From: Streptomyces scabiei 87.22
GTDB taxonomy: Bacteria; Actinomycetota; Actinomycetes; Streptomycetales; Streptomycetaceae
Direction of reading: 5' to 3'
NCBI RefSeq assembly: GCF_000091305.1
Contig: NC_013929.1
Span: 5,022,001 to 5,086,000 of the forward strand
Length of the DNA stretch: 64,000 nt
Shown: piece after piece, positions 60,267 through 64,000 of the stretch
How positions within the stretch are numbered: the first letter of the stretch is position 1
Layout of the letters: the number at the start of each line of letters is the position of its first letter
Notes under the pieces: generated by a model
The model's database searches: none
Told to the model about the DNA's origin: nothing
The model's input: the letters and a program-made list of their open reading frames with translations, nothing else
Program-made: the position numbers and the translations under genes

Positions 60267-61270
60267 CAGTTCCCCGCCTCCCACTGCAGACGGCCCACGG
60301 CGTCCAGGATCCGGTCGACGCCGGGGAGGTGGTGCCGCTCCAGCATGGGCGGCGGGTACGGGATGTCGAACCCGGCGACGCGCAGCACGGGCGCCTCCAG
60401 GTGGTGGAAGCAGCGCTCGGTGACACGGGCGGCGATCTCGCCGCCCGGACCGCCGTAGGAGCCGGACTCGTGCACGACGACCGCGCGGCCGGTCCGGCGC
60501 ACCGACGCGGCGACCGTCTCGTCGTCGAAGGGGACCAGGGAGCGCAGGTCGACGACTTCGAGGTCCCAGCCCTCGGCCGTGGCCGCCTCGGCGGCCTCCA
60601 GGCAGACGGGCACCGACGGGCCGTAGGTGATGAGGGTGGCGCTGCGGCCGGCGCGGCGTACGACCGCGCGGCCGATCGGCTCGACGGCCGGCGGTTCCTC
60701 GGGGTTCCAGGCGTCCTTCGACCAGTACAGGCGCTTGGGCTCCAGGAGGACGACCGGGTCGTCGGAGGCGATGGCGGCGCGCAGCAGCCCGTAGGCGTCG
60801 GCGACGGTGGCGGGGGTGACGACATGGAGGCCCGGAGTCGCCATGTAGTACGCCTCGGAGGAGTCGCTGTGGTGTTCGACTCCGCCGATGCCGCCGCCGT
60901 AGGGGACGCGGATGGTGATCGGCAGGGGCATCGCTCCGCGCGTGCGGTTGCGCATGCGGGCGACATGGCTGATGAGCTGCTCGAACGCCGGGTAGGCGAA
61001 CGCGTCGAACTGCATCTCGACGACCGGCCGCAGGCCGTACATGGCCATGCCGACGGCGGTGCCGAGGATGCCCGCCTCGGCGAGCGGGGTGTCGGTGACC
61101 CGGTCCTCGCCGAACTCCTTGGCGAGCCCGTCGGTGACGCGGAAGACACCGCCGAGGGCGCCGACGTCCTCGCCCATGACGTGCACGGTGGGGTCGGCGG
61201 TCATGGCGTCGCGCAGCGCGCGGTTGAGCGCCTGCGCCATGGTGGCGGGCTTGAGGGCGACGGTGGTCAC
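60266..61270 (-). CDS. bkdB2: Branched-chain 2-oxoacid dehydrogenase E1 beta subunit, operon 2
   Basis: A 334-residue E1beta from GTG that overlaps the E1alpha stop (GTGA). Landmarks are VHVMGEDVGALGGVFRVTDGL, DTPLAEAGILGTAVGMAMYG, IRVPYGGGIGGVEHHSDSSEAYY and LLEPKRLYW. It has no N-terminal extension. All three genes of operon 2 overlap, in contrast to the looser spacing of operon 1. Confidence 0.95.
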   Translation of the reverse strand: MTTVALKPATMAQALNRALRDAMTADPTVHVMGEDVGALGGVFRVTDGLAKEFGEDRVTDTPLAEAGILGTAVGMAMYGLRPVVEMQFDAFAYPAFEQLISHVARMRNRTRGAMPLPITIRVPYGGGIGGVEHHSDSSEAYYMATPGLHVVTPATVADAYGLLRAAIASDDPVVLLEPKRLYWSKDAWNPEEPPAVEPIGRAVVRRAGRSATLITYGPSVPVCLEAAEAATAEGWDLEVVDLRSLVPFDDETVAASVRRTGRAVVVHESGSYGGPGGEIAARVTERCFHHLEAPVLRVAGFDIPYPPPMLERHHLPGVDRILDAVGRLQWEAGN

Positions 61271-62403
61271 GGCTGCGCCCCTTCGTTCTCCGCCGCCAGC
61301 TCGGCCTGGAGCAGGGCCTGCTGTTCGCGCAGTTGCGGGGTGGGCTCGGCGTAGACGTGGGCGAAGAGGTCCATGGGGTCGAGCGCCGGGTCCTGGTTCA
61401 TGCGGTCGCGCAGGTCGGCCGCCATCGCCTCGGCGGCGTCACGGGCGGCCCGGATGCCGTCCTCGTCGAGGAGGCCGCGCTCGGTCAGCTCGTGCTCCAG
61501 GAGCGCGACCGGGTCGTGCGCCCGCCAGGTCTCGACCTCGGCGTCGCCCCGGTAGCGGGTCGCGTCGTCGGCGTTGGTGTGGGCGTCGATGCGGTAGGTG
61601 ACCGCCTCGACCAGCGTGGGACCGCCGCCGGCGCGCGCGTGGGCCACCGCTTCGGCGAGCACCTGGTGCACGGCCGCCGCGTCGTTGCCGTCGACCAGGC
61701 GGCCCGGCATCCCGTAGCCGACGGCCTTGTGGGCCAGCGACGGGGCGGCGGTCTGCTTGGCGAGCGGGACGGAGATCGCGAAGCCGTTGTTCTGGACGAG
61801 GAAGACCACCGGTGCCTGCCAGACGGCGGCGAAGTTGAGCGCCTCGTGGAAGTCGCCCTCGCTGGTGCCGCCGTCGCCGACCAGGGCCAGCGCCACCACG
61901 TCGTCGCCCTTGAGGCGGGCGGCGTGCGCGAGGCCCACGGCGTGCGGGAGCTGGGTGGCGAGGGGGGTGCACAGCGGCGCGACGCGGTGCTCGTGCGGGT
62001 CGTAGCCGGTGTGCCAGTCCCCGCGCAGCAGGGTGAGCGCCTGCACGGGGTCGAGGCCGCGGGCGACGGCGGCGAGCGTGTCGCGGTAGCTGGGGAAGAG
62101 CCAGTCCCGCTCCTCCAGGACGAGCGCGGCGGCGACCTCGCAGGCCTCCTGGCCGGTGCTGGAGGGGTAGACGGCGAGCCTGCCCTGCTTGGTCAGGGCG
62201 GTCGCCTGCGTGTTGTAGCGGCGGCCGCGCACCAGCTCGGCGTAGAGCCGGCGCAGCAGCGCGGGGTCGGCGTCGGCCGCCGCGTCCGTGCCGAGCACGC
62301 GGTGGGGCAGGGCGTCGGGCAGCAGCGGCGCGGGGTCCGTGCGGGGCTGCCAGGCGGGCGGCGGTGTCGGGCGGTACGCGCCCCGCTGCTCCATGACCGT
62401 CAT
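61267..62403 (-). CDS. bkdA2: Branched-chain 2-oxoacid dehydrogenase E1 alpha subunit, operon 2
   Basis: A 378-residue E1alpha, first gene of operon 2, from ATG with a perfect GGAGG. The thiamine diphosphate motif runs from VGDGGTSEGDFHEALNF to LVQNNGFAIS. RIDAHTNADDATRYR is the conserved loop near the active site. The C-terminal tail QQALLQAELAAENEGAQP is charged. It lies divergent from the Lrp-type bkdR gene, which probably controls it. Confidence 0.95.
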   Translation of the reverse strand: MTVMEQRGAYRPTPPPAWQPRTDPAPLLPDALPHRVLGTDAAADADPALLRRLYAELVRGRRYNTQATALTKQGRLAVYPSSTGQEACEVAAALVLEERDWLFPSYRDTLAAVARGLDPVQALTLLRGDWHTGYDPHEHRVAPLCTPLATQLPHAVGLAHAARLKGDDVVALALVGDGGTSEGDFHEALNFAAVWQAPVVFLVQNNGFAISVPLAKQTAAPSLAHKAVGYGMPGRLVDGNDAAAVHQVLAEAVAHARAGGGPTLVEAVTYRIDAHTNADDATRYRGDAEVETWRAHDPVALLEHELTERGLLDEDGIRAARDAAEAMAADLRDRMNQDPALDPMDLFAHVYAEPTPQLREQQALLQAELAAENEGAQP

Positions 62404-62462
62404 ACGGCACCTCCTCGTGGGAGTGGCTCAGGGACGCGGCACGGTTGTGACGCGTCTCACCT

Positions 62463-62476
62463 ACCGATTGTTCGGT
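62463..62476. promoter_or_regulatory. Dyad in the bkdA2-bkdR intergenic region (possible Lrp-type operator)
   Basis: ACCGA-TTGT-TCGGT is a 5+5 bp dyad followed by TTGACGCATTTTGG, in a relatively AT-rich patch between divergent genes. It is the most likely place for the regulator to bind. Its assignment to BkdR is inference. Confidence 0.4.
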
Positions 62477-62577
62477 CGTTGACGCATTTTGGCTACACGC
62501 ACCCACAGGCTGTGGACAAACGGTTCTGCACAGCCTGGAATGAACGCAGTCCGTCCATGGCAGGGAGGCAGGGGCAC

Positions 62578-63078
62578 ATGGCACCTGAACAAATGGCCGA
62601 GCCGCCGGAGCACGGCCCGGCCCTGCCGCCCCCTCGCCCGCTGGACGCCATAGACCAGGACATCCTGCGCATGCTGCAGGCCGACGGCCGTGCCTCGATA
62701 CGGTCCGTCGCCGAACGCGTCCACGTCTCCCGCGCCAACGCCTACGCGCGCATCAACCGCCTCATCGAGGACGGCGTGATCCGTGGCTTCGGGGCGCGCG
62801 TGAACCACGAGCGCGCCGGAAAGGGCACCTCGGCCTACATCACCCTCAAGATCGTGCAGAACTCCTGGCGCACCGTCCGCGACCAGCTGCGCCAGCTCTC
62901 GGGCGCCGCCCACATCGCCCTGGTCGGCGGCGACTACGACGTCCTGCTCCTGGTGCACACCTCGGACAACCGGGCCCTGCGCGAGGTCGTCCTCACCAAG
63001 CTCCAGGCCATCCCGGAGGTGCTCAGCACCCGGACCCTGCTGGTGTTCGAGGAGGAGGACGTGGAACCGGAGGGGTGA
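62578..63078 (+). CDS. bkdR: Lrp/AsnC-family regulator of bkd operon 2
   Basis: A 166-residue protein. GGGAGG lies before ATG 62578. ATG 62557 is possible but weaker. The helix-turn-helix is at about residues 22-72 (LDAIDQDILRMLQADGRASIRSVAERVHVSRANAYARINRLIEDGVI). The RAM ligand domain is at 75-155 (GTSAYITLKIVQN, GAAHIALVGGDYDVLLLVHTSDNRALREVV). The location, divergent from bkdABC2, matches the known bkdR of Streptomyces. It is expected to sense branched-chain amino acids and regulate the operon. Confidence 0.9.
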   Translation: MAPEQMAEPPEHGPALPPPRPLDAIDQDILRMLQADGRASIRSVAERVHVSRANAYARINRLIEDGVIRGFGARVNHERAGKGTSAYITLKIVQNSWRTVRDQLRQLSGAAHIALVGGDYDVLLLVHTSDNRALREVVLTKLQAIPEVLSTRTLLVFEEEDVEPEG

Positions 63079-63177
63079 CCGGCCGCGGCCGCCCCCGGCA
63101 CCCGGACCTCCCGGCGGGCGCGTGGACCCGCCGACGGCGCGCGGCCTCCCCGCACGCGCTCACTCCGGGGGGCGCGC

Positions 63178-63768
63178 TCACTCCGGGGCGCGCAACCCCG
63201 TGAAGACCAGGTGCGTCACCGCTTCGGACACTTCCCGCTCGCCCATGCCCCGCCCGTCCGGCCGGTACCACTCCACGATCGAGTTGATCATCCCGAACAC
63301 CAGCCGGGTGGCGAGCCGCACCTCCACGTCGCGCCGCACGTCACCCTCGGCCGCCGCGGCCTTCAGCAGGTCGGCGACCCGGTGGTCGAAGTCGCGGCGC
63401 CGCTCCAGCGCCCAGCGCTCGGTGTCGGTGTTGCCGCGCACCCGCAGCAGCAGGGTCACATAGGGCAGCTCGCCCATGAGTACCTCGACCATGCGCCGCA
63501 CGACGTGCTCCAGGCGCTCCACCGCACGCCCCCCGCGCGCGGGCTCCTCGTCGAGGATGGCGAAGAGACCGTCCAGCGCCCGGCTGACGGCCCGGCGCAG
63601 CAACTCCTCCTTGCCCGTGACGTGGTGGTATATCGACGATTTGGAGATTCCGGCCGCCTTGGAGAGATGCTCCATGGAGGTCCCGTCGTAACCGCGTTCG
63701 TTGAAGACCCGGACCGCGACGGACAGCAGCGTCTCCGGGGTGTACGTGTCGCGCTTGGCGGTCGTCAT
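63178..63768 (-). CDS. TetR-family regulator
   Basis: A 196-residue protein. The N-terminal helix-turn-helix (residues 8-56) has LLSVAVRVFNERGYDGTSMEHLSKAAGISKSSIYHHVTGKEELLRRAV. The ligand domain follows, ending VFGMINSIVEWYRPDGRGMGEREVSEAVTHLVFTGL. ATG 63768 overlaps the stop of the upstream dehydrogenase gene (ATGA), so the regulator is coupled to a beta-oxidation enzyme. It may answer to acyl-CoA or aromatic acyl-CoA, as do PaaR/FadR-type TetR proteins. Confidence 0.9.
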   Translation of the reverse strand: MTTAKRDTYTPETLLSVAVRVFNERGYDGTSMEHLSKAAGISKSSIYHHVTGKEELLRRAVSRALDGLFAILDEEPARGGRAVERLEHVVRRMVEVLMGELPYVTLLLRVRGNTDTERWALERRRDFDHRVADLLKAAAAEGDVRRDVEVRLATRLVFGMINSIVEWYRPDGRGMGEREVSEAVTHLVFTGLRAPE

Positions 63769-64000
63769 GAGGAGGTGCCCTCCCGCTTGTCCGAGGCGTA
63801 GGCGTGGCGGTAGAGCGCCAGCGAGGGCGCGTAGCGCCCGGAGGGGTCGCGCAGGTGCAGGTCGTCCAGGAGGGCGTACGCCCAGTTTCGGCCCAGTCTG
63901 CGGCTCCACTCGAAGGGCCCCAGCGGGTAGTTGACGCCCAGCCGCATCGCCGTGTCGATGTCCTCCTGGGTGGCCACGCCCTTGGCGACGGCGTCGTGCG
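63765..64000 (-). CDS. 3-hydroxyacyl-CoA dehydrogenase, C-terminal part (cut by window edge)
   Basis: The visible frame runs to the window edge without a stop and ends in TGA at 63765. It carries the C-terminal HCDH pattern EDIDTAMRLGVNYPLGPFEWSRRLGRNWAYALLDDLHL. This helical domain binds the 3-hydroxyacyl-CoA. The NAD-binding part lies outside the window. It is probably a PaaH/FadB2-like enzyme, oxidising 3-hydroxyacyl-CoA. Its stop is shared with the TetR start. Confidence 0.85.
   Translation of the reverse strand, partial: HDAVAKGVATQEDIDTAMRLGVNYPLGPFEWSRRLGRNWAYALLDDLHLRDPSGRYAPSLALYRHAYASDKREGTSS

Overview
The window is high-GC actinobacterial chromosome, almost certainly Streptomyces. 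The evidence is third-position GC bias, frequent GTG and TTG starts, Tat and Sec exported proteins, mycothiol-type enzymes, two branched-chain 2-oxoacid dehydrogenase (bkd) operons, paired membrane Ser/Thr kinases, and four ParB-binding parS palindromes. From memory, the gene order (metG, aspS, dacA, bkd1, two kinases, bkd2, bkdR) matches the conserved core of S. coelicolor near oriC, roughly SCO3790 to SCO3835. The parS sites fit an origin-proximal position.

Layout. 0-10.3 kb: an exported endonuclease/phosphatase-fold protein, a FUSC membrane protein, a tiny secreted protein preceded by a 10-codon ORF, a PhoX phosphatase with a two-unit PHO box, a VWA protein with a very long Glu/Pro/Ala tether, and metG. 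10.3-20.3 kb: a more accessory stretch with a PH-domain protein, hypotheticals, a winged-helix regulator leading into a toxin-antitoxin-like pair, a secreted pectate lyase, a cupin, two CAP-domain exoproteins, a nuclease-like gene split by an in-frame TAG, an AbiEii-like nucleotidyltransferase and copies of a Streptomyces intergenic repeat. 20.4-26.1 kb: a secreted intradiol dioxygenase, aspS with a parS site upstream, and a PAS-GAF-PP2C-HATPase phosphatase. 26.1-27.3 kb: a MITE-like element abutting an IS982-family insertion sequence, all junctions at CTAG.

27.3-42.7 kb: an AI-2E-type exporter, a GT39 membrane glycosyltransferase, pirin, SseB-like protein, long acyl-CoA dehydrogenase, M18 aminopeptidase, small membrane and LURP-one proteins, nitrilase-family amidase, mycothiol-dependent isomerase-like enzyme, a GntR-MFS operon, a D-Ala-D-Ala carboxypeptidase and a BRO-N protein. 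42.8-46.5 kb: bkd operon 1 (E1alpha-E1beta-E2, minus strand). 47-51.3 kb: two divergent Ser/Thr kinases and a proteasome activator. 51.4-58.8 kb: a small surface protein, a quinone oxidoreductase, a DrrAB-type ABC exporter, a K+ channel, and moeA plus mobA, with three parS sites in about 130 bp between moeA and the channel. 58.9-63.1 kb: bkd operon 2 with a divergent Lrp-type regulator (bkdR). 63.2-64 kb: a TetR regulator coupled to the 3' end of a 3-hydroxyacyl-CoA dehydrogenase.

Functional links. The two bkd complexes supply branched acyl-CoA primers for iso/anteiso fatty acids and polyketides, and the acyl-CoA dehydrogenase and 3-hydroxyacyl-CoA dehydrogenase fit acyl-CoA catabolism. MoeA and MobA complete molybdenum cofactor. 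The kinases, the carboxypeptidase and the CAP proteins are envelope functions. No CRISPR array, rRNA or tRNA gene, or large biosynthetic cluster was seen. The best candidates for less-described biology are the 10-codon ORF, the regulator/TA-like operon, the split nuclease-like gene, parS sites built into coding ends, and the MITE/IS tandem.
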